In this document: piece by piece, positions 1-7,250 of the stretch
Numbering within the stretch: the first letter of the stretch is position 1
How the letters are laid out: each line of letters begins with the position of its first letter
DNA from: Bryobacterales bacterium
GTDB taxonomy: Bacteria; Acidobacteriota; Terriglobia; Bryobacterales; Bryobacteraceae
Reading direction: 5' to 3'
Assembly: GCA_016716385.1 (NCBI GenBank)
Contig: JADJWL010000013.1
Coordinates: 1 to 29,375, forward strand
DNA: 29,375 nucleotides
Program-made: the position numbers and the translations under genes
The notes under the pieces: model-generated
What the model was told of the DNA's origin: nothing
Database searches by the model: none
The model's input: the letters and a program-made list of their open reading frames with translations, nothing else

Positions 1-328
1 CTTTCGGCGACCGGCCAGCCCAGATCCTCGGCGATCACGAGCTGAAAGCGAGTCCGGCGTTGCGCCCCATTCCACGAAGTCTCCGGGAACGTGGGAAGCG
101 AGCCTCGCGGCCCAGAGCGCGACGTGGATGCGCCACTCGAACTCCAGTTCAAGCTCCCTGGCTGGCCTCCTGCGGCGCCCCTGGCGTACGCCGCGCGCGA
201 AAGCGGGCCCTTCGAGCGAAACAGGCGCCGTGGAGCGTCGAAAGAGCCCGATCCTGCCAATCGCAACCTCGCGTCCTAGAGCACGGCGTACCCAGGCGCG
301 CGGCCAGGGCCTTCAGCCAACGCTTCAC
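1..328 (-). CDS. TylF-like class I SAM-dependent methyltransferase, N-terminal part, frameshifted and cut by the window edge
   Basis: The minus strand reads MKRWLKALAARLG from a GTG at 328, the usual basic amphipathic start of TylF/macrocin O-methyltransferase-like proteins. After at least two frame changes come an EWRIHVALWAARLA helix and GDFVE followed by GRNAGLAFSS. This corresponds to the family pattern of a W-R-x-H-V helix followed by GDFVECG, which is SAM motif I. No single frame stays open through it. The expected Cys of VECG reads as Trp in the raw frame, next to an indel. The rest of the methyltransferase lies outside the window. It sits just downstream of the aldolase-like gene in the same direction. 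The assignment rests on motif resemblance only; another Rossmann methyltransferase is possible. Confidence 0.45.
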
Positions 329-351
329 TTCAACAAGCGCCTCAATAAGCC

Positions 352-1274
352 CTACTGGCTCATACCGCGGGCGGCGATCACCACACCGCTTCCTGTTCGC
401 CGCAGGCAATACATGCCGGTCCGTACGGGTTCCGCGTTCGGGTCGCAGTGCGGGCACGAGGAACTCGATGCGGTCGCCCAGGTTGACGCCGCGCGAAGCC
501 TTCCGCCACGTTGACCCGGCCATGTTCGTCACCGCCCCAGGCATAGACGATGCCATTGCCATTCTTCGGTTCGGGGCCGAAGCTGCGGTCGGTGGCGAAC
601 GCCTTGAAGCCGCCGTCCACGATCGCGAGGTCGTCGGTCGGCTTGCTGACGACGGTCGTGAGCACGGTCAGCGCATTTTTGAAGTCGTCGTAGACTTCGC
701 CGTTCTGCCCGCCGATCTTGCGGTAGTCGATGTCCATGAAGACGAAGCTGCCGGGCTGGAGTTCCGTGATGCCTTCGATCTGGGTATCGATGTTGTAAGT
801 GCCGGTGGATCCGCCGGTCAGCAGCGGGCAGGAGATGCCGGCTCTTTCGATCACGCGGCGGGTATCGACGGCGGCGGCCATCACCACTCGCTCTTGCGGC
901 GGCGCGCCTCGAAGCCGGTGACGTGAGAAGCCCGGCCCGCGTACGCCCTGAATGCCCGGCCAGCGTGACGTTGGGCAGGATTCGATCAGTTGCGCGAGGT
1001 TGGCCACCTCGGGGCACTTGTGCGTCTTGGCATGGGGGCGCAGGGCGCGATTGTGGCTCTTGGCGTGGGCCGCCATCTTGTTGACGTTGTGCTCGAAGGC
1101 GTCGAGGTCGAGCAGGAGTGCGGGGGTGGGAAGGTCGTCGCGGCCGAGCTTGCCCTTGACGTCGCCGCGGGAGAGCATCTTCTCCACTTCCGCCCACGTG
1201 TAGCGGCGCTCGGACGCCGCGCGCAAAAATCCTGGAGCGGCCAGCGCGCCGGCCAGGAACGTTCGCCTGTACAT
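352..1274 (-). pseudogene. D-threonine aldolase / D-serine dehydratase-like PLP enzyme, internally deleted and frameshifted
   Basis: The protein opens with a twin-arginine-like signal (MYRRTFLAGALAAPGFLRA), so the intact enzyme would be exported. The alanine-racemase-like fold follows. RPHAKTHKCPE contains the PLP lysine, and the later GGSTGTYNID and ELQPGSFVFMDIDYR are the phosphate-binding and dimer segments of the DSD1/D-threonine aldolase family. The C-terminal metal motif (HCDPNAEPVRTGMYC) is readable in a different frame, ending at a TAG at 352-354. At least three frame changes are needed. About 90 residues normally found between the PLP lysine region and QAYAGRASHVTGFE are absent, which small indels cannot explain. 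The family cleaves or dehydrates D-3-hydroxy amino acids. This copy is probably inactive unless the gap is an assembly deletion. Confidence 0.75.
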
Positions 1275-1319
1275 ATGGTCGAGGATAGCAAATCGGCCTT
1301 CGCGAACCGGGGCCTGTCC

Positions 1320-1664
1320 CTACGGCGAGGAGACCTGACTCGCGGGTCTGGTGAGGAAGACAAGAGAGTCGATGCCTTCGAGGACACGTTCCCAGGCGAC
1401 GGGGTAGGGCTGGAGGACGTCGCGGAGCATGTTGGCGACGAGGATCCAGTTCTCTTCGAACTCGGTGCGGCCCATGGCGTTGCGGGCTTCGGGCGCGGGA
1501 CCGGCAGCGGCGTCGCCTTGCGGCATGTGGCGGAAGCGGTGGACGGCGAAGAGGTACGCGCGGTGACCGTATTCGGCGGCGAGGCGGGTCCAGAAGACGC
1601 CGCGGCGAATCTTGTCTTCAATGGCGGCGCGTTCGGGGTGCGAGCAGATGGGGCATCCCGGCAT
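1320..1664 (-). CDS. Small Cys/His HTH-like protein, copy 1 of a repeated module
   Basis: 114-residue protein starting MPGCPICSHPERAAIE. A strong AGGAGGA lies six bases before the ATG at 1664, so this start is preferred to upstream ATGs. The pattern C-P-x-C-S-H-P-x-R-x-x-I-E, then R-L-A-A-E-Y-G and V-H-R-F-R-H, matches a widespread type of small protein in which a CxxC/HxxH zinc site frames a helix-turn-helix-like segment. DNA binding is therefore inferred, not shown. The C-terminal half (NAMGRTEFEENWILVANMLR) is helical and has no assignment. A second copy at 5855-6187 keeps about four residues in five, and a remnant lies at 5252-5420. All three share the same upstream DNA. Confidence 0.6.
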   Translation of the reverse strand: MPGCPICSHPERAAIEDKIRRGVFWTRLAAEYGHRAYLFAVHRFRHMPQGDAAAGPAPEARNAMGRTEFEENWILVANMLRDVLQPYPVAWERVLEGIDSLVFLTRPASQVSSP

Positions 1665-1945
1665 TTTGGTTCCTCCTATTCGACTGGGACGTTTGTTGAT
1701 TTCAAACGGCCAATTGGCTTCGTTGTTCAAAATTTTGAGATTGCGGGCCAGCGTTCTCCGGGGTCAGGGCGGCGCATTGTCTTCCGGCGGCCATGCGCAC
1801 TGGGTCCTCACACCAGCAGGATTGCACGGGGGAGAAGCCGGAGGGGTCGGGGGCTGTGGAGTTGGCTTGTGTTTTGTTGGAGTTGGGCGATTCGGAACCG
1901 GTGTGACCGCGGGACGGGCGTCGCGGTTTCGTACTCCGTCTGCGT
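1665..1945 (-). repeat. Upstream block of repeated module, copy 1
   Basis: About 280 bases upstream (minus sense) of the small Cys/His gene recur upstream of copy 2 (6188-6530). The first 80 also recur in the remnant at 5283-5420. The best conserved part is an AT-rich box at about 1690-1740 containing AATTGGCTTCGTTGTT on the plus strand. A second conserved stretch near 1840-1905 contains GGCTTGTGTTTTGTTGG. This DNA is otherwise unassigned. It could hold the promoter and operator of the module or the ends of a small mobile unit. Confidence 0.55.
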
Positions 1946-2091
1946 ATGCCGCGTGTGGTTGCCCGGCGGCGTCACCCCGAAATCGTACTCGTACCGATGG
2001 GTTCCGGCGCTCCGGCTGCCCTCAGCGTGCCAGCCGCCTACCCGCCGCCCAGAGCGCCGGAAGGGTCCCACGGCCGGTGGGCTGGCTTCTC

Positions 2092-2373
2092 TCACGCTGC
2101 GTCGAGATCGATCCGCACACGGCACCCCAAAGCGGTGGAGATATTCACCAACGCGTCCAGCGAGAAGCGCGATACCCGGCCGCGGAGCAGATCGTTGATC
2201 CGCGGCTGGGTCACTCCACAGTGTTCCGCCGCCTCGACCTGCGTCCACCCCTGCTTCTTTACCAAGGCCGCAATCTGCCGCATCAGTTCGGCCCGCGCGC
2301 GCAGGTTGGCCGCCTCCCCGGGCGTGTCCGTAATCGCATCCCAGACGCTGTCGAAGCTCTCGGACTTCTTCAT
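2092..2373 (-). CDS. XRE-family antitoxin, HigA-like
   Basis: 93-residue intact protein. After a helical N-terminus (MKKSESFDSVWDAITDTP, RARAELMRQIAALVKKQG) comes a clear Cro/CI helix-turn-helix at about residues 42-75 (TQVEAAEHCGVTQPRINDLL, then RGRVSRFSLDALVNISTALG) and a short tail ending in VRIDLDAA. This is the architecture of HigA-type antitoxins that follow Gp49-like toxins. Its ATG overlaps the TGA of the toxin remnant just upstream (ATGA), the usual translational coupling of higBA operons. It would bind its own promoter and neutralise the toxin. With the toxin truncated it may now be an orphan antitoxin. Confidence 0.85.
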   Translation of the reverse strand: MKKSESFDSVWDAITDTPGEAANLRARAELMRQIAALVKKQGWTQVEAAEHCGVTQPRINDLLRGRVSRFSLDALVNISTALGCRVRIDLDAA

Positions 2374-2610
2374 TTCCCACCTCTCGTCAGTTCCGCGAAT
2401 CGTCTCTTCGCCGTGTCGATGTCACGCTTCGAAGTCGCTTGCGTCTTCTTCTGGAAAGCGTGCAACACGTAGACAGCCTCAGCGCGCCGGGCCACGTAGA
2501 TCACGCGGTAAGCGCCGCTATCGTGCGCCACGCGAATCTCCTCAACGCCCTTTGCCGACTGCGGGCATGATGCAGGGAACCGGAGGCGAAGTTCGAGCCG
2601 AGCCGGTCAC
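2370..2610 (-). pseudogene. HigB/RelE-type (phage Gp49-like) toxin, N-terminally truncated
   Basis: The frame ending at 2370 encodes GVEEIRVAHDSGAYRVIYV, then AEAVYVLHAFQKKTQATSKR and DIDTAKRRFAEL. This is the conserved C-terminal two-thirds of the Gp49-like HigB toxins (PF05973), ribosome-dependent mRNA endonucleases. The usual first 35-45 residues are missing: upstream DNA runs directly into the stop codon of the neighbouring small gene. An MPAVGKG segment that normally precedes GVEEIRV lies one base out of frame, at a run of three G (plus-strand CCC). The truncation therefore combines a real loss with a possible one-base error. It is coupled to the HigA-like gene by an ATGA overlap. Confidence 0.7.
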
Positions 2611-2867
2611 CTGAGGGGACCGGGGCGCCGCACCTCGTCCATGGTGAAGCCCAACTCCGTGACGAGCTGCTCAAGAGGAGTCCCCTCGTTGTGTTTGAAC
2701 CACTCCTTGGAGCGAGCGACTGCGGCCTCCTCCTCCGGACTGATCTCTTCGTCCTCTTCGCGATCCTGGACCATGACCTCGAGCAAATGAACCACGGCGG
2801 CCAGTTTGCCGGGGTTCAGTTGTCCTATGAGTTCGTGGGCCCGGGATTCCAGGGTTTCAGCGGCCAT
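2607..2867 (-). CDS. Small acidic antitoxin-like protein
   Basis: 86-residue protein starting MAAETLESRAHELIGQL, with GGAGGAAG a few bases before the ATG at 2867; an upstream ATG in the same frame lacks such a site. The middle is very acidic (QDREEDEEISPEEEAA). The C-terminus (SKEWFKHNEGTPLEQLVTEL, then GFTMDEV) resembles the tail of small antitoxins whose partner is a RelE-like toxin. Its stop codon abuts the truncated HigB remnant. It may be the antitoxin of a module whose toxin was lost when the HigB remnant was joined here. No domain was recognised with certainty. Confidence 0.5.
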   Translation of the reverse strand: MAAETLESRAHELIGQLNPGKLAAVVHLLEVMVQDREEDEEISPEEEAAVARSKEWFKHNEGTPLEQLVTELGFTMDEVRRPGPLR

Positions 2868-3110
2868 GGGGTCTTCCTCCCTGCGAGCCGCCATTCGCGC
2901 GGAGCGAACGGGCGGCGTATGAAGCATAAATGGGCCGGACGATCACCGGAAGGTGCGCGCCGAGCGTGGTTTCGTCATGCGTTCTTCCGGGCGTGCCGCC
3001 CTCGATGAACAGGCCGTTTTCGAGATCACTTTCACCCGGCGCTGGCAGAGCCTCCATATTCCGTATCCTGTCAGAGACCCGCCCGCGCGGTCAAGAAGGG
3101 AAACGGCGCG
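2868..3110. other. Unassigned gap left of the IS
   Basis: About 240 bases between the small acidic gene and the IS end. Short frames exist on both strands, but none has family-like motifs or a convincing ribosome binding site. No structure beyond ordinary high-GC DNA was seen. Confidence 0.4.
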
Positions 3111-3130
3111 TGTCAACGACTTTGAGACAC
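3111..3130 (+). repeat. IS terminal inverted repeat, left in window
   Basis: TGTCAACGACTTTGAGACAC. It pairs with 4708-4727, whose complement is TGCCAACATCAGTGAGACAC. The inner GAGACAC is identical in both. Confidence 0.8.
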
Positions 3131-3143
3131 CAGGCCAGGGAGT

Positions 3144-4151
3144 TTACTGACTTTTTTCCGCTGAGTCCGGCGGTTTGTTGATCCAGACCTCCTGTTGAAG
3201 TTCGGGCGCTGGGGCGCCTTGCGGACGAAGCGCTCCGGGATGAGCCGGTAGGCGGCATCGAGGACGGCCTGACGCTGCCGCCGGACCAGCGGGGCGTGGC
3301 CGTAGTGGACCATGGCCGGCGTCATCAGGCCGAGAGCGGAATGGCGGTGCTCGTGGTTGTACCAGCGGAAGAAGCGCTGGCCGAAGGCGCGGGCATCCTC
3401 GATCGAGCCGAAGCGATCCGGGAACTCCGGGCGGTACTTCAAGGTCTGGAACTGGCTCTCCGAAAACGGGTTGTCGTCGGAGACGTAGGGGCGGCTGTGC
3501 GTCTTGGTGACGCCGAGATCGGCCATGAGAAAGGCCACCGGTTTTGCTGGTCATGGACGGGCCGCGATCGGCGTGGACGGTGAGCTGGCCGGGTTGGATG
3601 CCCTGCTTGGCGCAGGCTCTCCTGGATCAGCTTCGTGGCCAGTTCCGCGCTTTCCCCAGGGGCCACCATCCAGCCGACGACGTAGCGGCTGAACAGGTCG
3701 AGGATCACGTAGAGATAGAAGAAGGTCCACTTGACCGGACCCCGGAGTTTGGTGATGTCCCAGCTCCAGACCTGATTCGGCCGGGTGGCCAGCAGTTCCG
3801 GTTTCTGGTAGGCCGAATGCCGCAGTTGATCGCGCCGCTCGCGCAGATCGCCCTGCTCTTCCAGCAGTCGGTACATGGTGCGGATCGAGCAGTGATAGTG
3901 GCCCTCATCGAGCAATGTGGCGTAGACGGCGGCAGGGGAGCGGTCCTGGAAGCGTTCTTCGTGAAGGCGGGCCAGAACGTTTTCCTGCTCCGTCCCGGAG
4001 AGGGCGCGCGCTGGCCGTGGGCGCGGCGCGAGGTTCGGACTACGGAGGTGGCCCGCTGCTGATAGCGATAGTAGGAGGCCCGCGGAACGTTCAAGGCCTC
4101 GCAAGCCGGCCGGATGCCGACGGTGGTGGCCAACTCCGAAACAGCCGGCAT
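3144..4151 (-). pseudogene. IS3-family transposase OrfB (DDE integrase core), frameshifted
   Basis: It begins MPAVSELATTVGIRPACEAL followed by NVPRASYYR, the usual start of this OrfB group. The integrase core follows in pieces across frames. First aspartate: QVWSWDITKLRG. Second aspartate: a segment readable as ADRGPSMTSK, then MADLGVTKTHSRPYVSDDNP. Glutamate: PFSESQFQTLKYRPEFPDRF. The C-terminus LIPERF and EVWINKP ends at 3144. All three catalytic acidic residues can be read, but only by crossing at least three frame changes. It would cut and join the element ends. As written it is not expressible as one protein. Confidence 0.8.
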
Positions 4152-4674
4152 CAGGAGTTCTCCTCCGGGTCCAGCGGCGGGATCGGGCCCCAACAGGGCA
4201 GCCACTTTTTTGAACGTCGATGATAATTTCGGCTTTGCGCAGCTGCTCGGTCAAGCGTTCATTCTGGCGGCGCAGCCTCTGGTTTTCGTCCTCCAGAGGA
4301 TGGCGCTTGGATTTCGGGCCGCGCTTCTGGGGGCGTGAGAGCTTCCAGGATGCCGGCGTCCGCTCGCGCCGCCAAGTGACCAGATGGGAGGAATACAAGC
4401 CCTCGCGCCGCAGCAGCGCCCCGATGGTGCCGGAGAAGCGGGCCGCATCGGCCTCGTTGAGGATGCGCCGCTTGTATTCGGCGGTGAAAGCGCGGCGGCG
4501 AGGTTTGGCGACGACCTCGGGGTCGGGGTGAGGCAGGCCGATCGAAACGGCGCCGGCTTTGCCTGCCGCTCCGCTGCGTTCGCCCTCGCCAAGCTCGGGC
4601 TCACTCCGCTCCGCGGCAGGCAAAGCCGCAAGGGTGAGAGCCGTCTTCTTCTTCATTTCCACGCTGAGATCCAT
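4152..4674 (-). pseudogene. IS3-family transposase OrfA (HTH), frameshifted at its end
   Basis: It starts MDLSVEMKKKTALTLAALPA. The HTH_Tnp_1-like domain contains RRRAFTAEYKRRILNEADAA, IGALLRREGLYSSHLVTWRR, then a leucine-zipper-like helix (LEDENQRLRRQNERLTEQLR) ending KAEIIIDVQK. This is the DNA-binding half that recognises the element ends and pairs with OrfB. At 4206-4211 a run of six T (A on the coding strand) breaks the frame. One more A would restore VQKKVAALLG, the usual continuation, so a missing homopolymer base is the simplest explanation. Residues 18-45 are an Ala/Glu-rich N-terminal extension without assignment. Confidence 0.8.
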
Positions 4675-4707
4675 TCTCGCCCTGCTCAGTAATTATTGGG
4701 CCAGGAA

Positions 4708-4727
4708 GTGTCTCACTGATGTTGGCA
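4708..4727 (-). repeat. IS terminal inverted repeat, right in window
   Basis: Partner of 3111-3130. It lies about 34 bases before the first codon of orfA, so it probably overlaps the element's own promoter. Confidence 0.8.
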
Positions 4728-4903
4728 CGGAGGGAAAGCGTGGACAACCCCGTTCGACGGAGGCCGTCCTGCTCGCGAGAAGCTTGCAGCCACAACGGAC
4801 GAGCTCGCGCGCATGCACCTTCTACGGTACAGTGCACCTTAGGGGTCACAAGATTGCCGAAGCGCCGAAGCATGCCTCCGTCGCGAGCACGTGAGTTGGA
4901 ACG

Positions 4904-5182
4904 ATGAGCAAGAAGCACATGGGTTCGAGCATCGATGACTTCATGAAGGAAGTGGGCATCTTCGAGGAAGCCCAGGCGCAGGCGATCAAGGAGGTGGTCG
5001 CGTGGCAGCTTGCCGAGGCGATAAAGGAAGAGAAGATCTCGAAGAACAGGATGGCGGCCATGCTGAAGACGAGCCGCTCCCAGGTCGACCGGCTGCTCGA
5101 TCCGAAAAACGACATCACGCTCGGCAGCCTCCAGCGGGCGGCGGCGATGGTCGGCCGCCGGGTCAGTATCGAGCTGGTCTAG
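4904..5182 (+). CDS. XRE-family HTH protein, HigA/antitoxin-like, orphan
   Basis: 92 residues, intact. The N-terminus MSKKHMGSSIDDFMKEVG and helix AIKEVVAWQLAEAIKEEKIS precede a helix-turn-helix (KNRMAAMLKTSRSQVDRLLD) and the tail LGSLQRAAAMVGRRVSIELV. This layout is typical of antitoxins that pair with RelE/HigB-like toxins encoded just upstream. Here the upstream 170 bases run into the IS end and hold no recognisable toxin, so the IS may have removed it. A partly palindromic GGTACAGTGCACC lies at about 4824-4836, some 70 bases before the start, and could be its operator. The plus-strand orientation is opposite to the IS genes. Confidence 0.75.
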   Translation: MSKKHMGSSIDDFMKEVGIFEEAQAQAIKEVVAWQLAEAIKEEKISKNRMAAMLKTSRSQVDRLLDPKNDITLGSLQRAAAMVGRRVSIELV

Positions 5183-5251
5183 GGAGCGGCAGAGCCGGAC
5201 CTGGTCGATAAGCACGGCCTGGCCGCCGTCGCCTAGACTGCGTGGCGCTTG

Positions 5252-5420
5252 GCGCCATGTGGCACGAGCGGTGGACGGCGGGCCGATGGGGCATCCCGGC
5301 ATCTTCTGTTTCTCCTGTTTGGCGTTGCGCCCGGTGCAGGGCCGGACGGTTGGGGCATTTGTTGATTTCACACGGCCCAATTGGGTTCGTTCTTGAAAAT
5401 TTGAAATCGCGGCAGGGCGG
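5252..5420 (-). repeat. Remnant (copy 3) of the Cys/His protein module, with internal deletion
   Basis: The minus-strand DNA before and at the start codon (MPGCPI, ATG at about 5302) matches copies 1 and 2, including the AATTGGGTTCGTTCTT box at about 5378-5395. After six codons it jumps straight to the sequence that in the full copies encodes VHRxRHMP (about 5258-5280). About 110 bases are therefore deleted inside the gene, and similarity then ends. It is a decayed member of the same family and encodes nothing useful. Confidence 0.6.
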
Positions 5421-5482
5421 GGCGGCGTGCCGGAACGAGTTGGCCGGGCCCAAGAGCCGCGAGGGCGGCACGGAGTAATCAG

Positions 5483-5821
5483 ATGGCACTGACGCAAGCG
5501 TTTCGGGAAACGGTCTATGAGCGGGCGCAGAGGGACGCCGGTTTTCGCAAGGCGCTGTTGATGGAAGCGATGAACGCGTCCCTGCGCGGCGACTGGGGAG
5601 ACGGGCAAGGCGGTGCTGCGCGACGTGGTCAACGCCACCATCGGCTTTGAGCGGCTGGCCGCTGAGTTGGAGAAGCCCAGCAAGAGCTTGCATCGCATGC
5701 TTGGGCCGAAGGGCAATCCGAACAGCGCCAACTTCTTCGCGATCCTCCGGGTGCTCCAGAAGAGCGTTGGGGTGAAGCTGACCGTGAAGGGGGCGGGACC
5801 GCCGGCCGGCTGGTGCGGTGA
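5483..5821 (+). pseudogene. Small HTH antitoxin-like protein with a one-base insertion
   Basis: ATG at 5483 starts MALTQAFRETVYERAQRDAG, then FRKALLMEAMNASLRGD. One base later in frame comes ETGKAVLRDVVNATIGFERL, then AAELEKPSKSLHRMLGPKGN, PNSANFFAILRVLQKS and GVKLTVK. This is a known type of about 100-residue bacterial helix-turn-helix protein, often found as the antitoxin-like half of toxin-antitoxin pairs. The frame break sits in GGGG at about 5593-5596; removing one G restores the reading. A second indel near the end would let it stop at the TGA at 5819-5821. No toxin partner was recognised next to it. Confidence 0.65.
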
Positions 5822-5854
5822 CCTGACGCACGGCGGCGCGCTGGAAGGGCGCCG

Positions 5855-6187
5855 TCACGACGCGGGTGCGGTGGACAAGACGAGGGAGTCGATGCCTTCG
5901 AGGACGCGGCGCCACGCTTCGGGGAAGGGCCGGAGGACGTCGCGCAGCATGTTGGCGACGAGGATCCATTGTTCTTCGGTCTCGGTGCGTCCCATGGCGT
6001 TGCGGGGCTCGGGCGCGGGGCCGGCAGCGGCGGCGTCGCCCTGGGGCATGTGGCGGCAGCGGTGGACGGCGAACAGGTACGCGCGATAGCCGTATTCGGC
6101 GGCGAGGCGGGTCCAGAAGACGCCGCGGCGGATCTTCTCTTCAATGGCGGCGCGGTCGGGGTGCGAGCAGATGGGGCATCCTGACAT
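5855..6187 (-). CDS. Small Cys/His HTH-like protein, copy 2 of the repeated module
   Basis: 110 residues, intact, start MSGCPICSHPDRAAIEEKI at 6187 with GAGGAGA just upstream. It repeats copy 1 (1320-1664) through the CxxC/SHP motif, RLAAEYGYRAYLFAVHRCRH, the HMPQGD stretch and the C-terminal helix ILVANMLRDVLRPFPEAW. The differences are mostly substitutions, with only one short length change between the halves. That indicates selection on the protein rather than mere DNA duplication. Function is unknown; zinc and DNA binding are inferred from the motif. Its tail converges with the HTH gene at 5483-5821. Confidence 0.6.
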   Translation of the reverse strand: MSGCPICSHPDRAAIEEKIRRGVFWTRLAAEYGYRAYLFAVHRCRHMPQGDAAAAGPAPEPRNAMGRTETEEQWILVANMLRDVLRPFPEAWRRVLEGIDSLVLSTAPAS

Positions 6188-6530
6188 GTTGGTTTCTCCT
6201 CTTGGCGTTGCGCCTGGTTTGGGGCCGGGTAGTTGGGGCATTTGCCGATTTCACACGGCCGAATTGGCTTCGTTGTTGCAAATTTGAAATTGTGGGACGG
6301 CACGGCGACGTGCCGGGGGGTCGCGCGGGACATTCGATCGAAAGGCCGGCCGGAATCCTCCGGCGTGTGGCGGCGAATTGTGCTCCGGTGGCCATGCGCG
6401 GTGCGTCCTTTCACCTGCAGGATGACACGGGGTGCGAAGCCGGAGGGGTCCGGGGCGGTGGGGGCGGCTTGTGTTTTGTTGGGGTTGGGGGATTCGGAAT
6501 CGGTGTGACTGTGGGGCGGGTGGCGTCGTG
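6188..6530 (-). repeat. Upstream block of repeated module, copy 2
   Basis: It repeats 1665-1945. The AATTGGCTTCGTTGTT box lies at about 6261-6276, and the GGCTTGTGTTTTGTTGG stretch at about 6465-6481. Between them copy 2 carries roughly 60 extra bases, so the two blocks are conserved separately. Both lie within 300 bases upstream of the start codon on the minus strand. Confidence 0.55.
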
Positions 6531-6819
6531 GAACCGGAAGCGACGTGACTATTGCCCGATGCAGCGGAGTGCCGAATCTGGCGAAACGTCCAGGGCGGCC
6601 GCCCACGAGCAGGCGCGGAGTTTCGAGGTTGAGCGGGTGCTCAGTACCGGACATTCCCCGGAGGCCGCAAGGACAGGAAACAGGTCGCCACGCCTCAGCC
6701 ACCAACTCGTTACGATCCAGTATCACTGCGCGAGGTAGGCTTGCCGAGATAAATGAGCGAGATCCATTGGTACCATCATCGCGGCTCTGGTAAGAGCTTT
6801 CGTCGGCGCTTGGGCGTAA
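6531..6819. other. Gap without a supported gene
   Basis: Short frames on both strands have no recognisable motif. Base composition shifts here from the GC-rich repeats towards the lower-GC defence island. Confidence 0.35.
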
Positions 6820-7026
6820 CATCGGTGGTCGGATCGAGCGAGGACCAAGCAGAGGCGCCGCCTTCTCGGACAACGCTACCTCGCCCAACTTCAGCAAGCA
6901 ATTGAGAGCCTTTGGTTTCGCCTGGACAACCTCGCGAAGTGTGGCGGTGGCCCCTTGATGACCGACGATTATTTTGTCCTGACCAATTTGTATGCGATAG
7001 GTCAGCCGCTAGCTCTTCAGCAATAA
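6820..7026 (+). pseudogene. Degenerate hypothetical gene, C-terminal part
   Basis: The plus-strand frame reads RRRLLGQRYLAQLQQAIESL, then WFRLDNLAKCGGGPLMTDDY and FVLTNLYAIGQPLALQQ before a TAA at 7024-7026. The residue pattern (aromatic and aliphatic residues spaced as in helices) looks coding. It resembles short bacterial hypothetical proteins with a QAxESLWFRLxNL segment. A TAA at 6817 and the lack of a start upstream mean the N-terminus is lost or frameshifted; AALVRAFVGAWA just before it could be the end of a membrane helix. A frame one base later stays open to about 7250. Function is unknown. Confidence 0.3.
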
Positions 7027-7250
7027 AACAAACAGTTACGTCGAAACCGAGAGCGCGACGAGTTTTTAGAAAAACTCCCGAGTCGACTTGCATCCTCAGG
7101 TGCGTGGCCCTTGGCGACTGACAAATGGCGGCGACTGCAACAGGATCTCGAAACCGCTGTAATGTGCAGACTCGACTTATGCTCGACTTCATCGGAGACA
7201 AATGGAATGAGCCGATATGCTAGAGGAGAATGGGCCATACCTCAATGTCA

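Larger units (their letters stand above)
3111..4727 (-). mobile_element. IS3-family insertion sequence with orfA and orfB
   Basis: A 1617-bp element on the minus strand. Imperfect terminal inverted repeats lie at 3111-3130 and 4708-4727, agreeing at 15 of 20 positions, with TG at one outer end and CA at the other as is typical of IS3 elements. It encodes an HTH orfA and a DDE integrase-like orfB. The three bases outside each end (GCG and CGG) are not a clear target duplication. Several indels interrupt both genes, so it is either a decayed copy or affected by the same errors as its surroundings. It lies within a cluster of toxin-antitoxin remnants. Confidence 0.85.

Noticed and set aside
990..2198. 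Long open plus-strand frame of about 400 codons
   Set aside because: Shadow frame in GC-rich DNA opposite the aldolase-like and Cys/His genes. It has no family motif or ribosome binding site, and minus-strand genes explain the region.
4206..4211. A6G on the IS coding strand as a programmed -1 frameshift site between orfA and orfB
   Set aside because: The downstream family-like frame is +1, not -1, relative to orfA, and one additional A restores the usual VQKKVAALLG. A missing homopolymer base is simpler.
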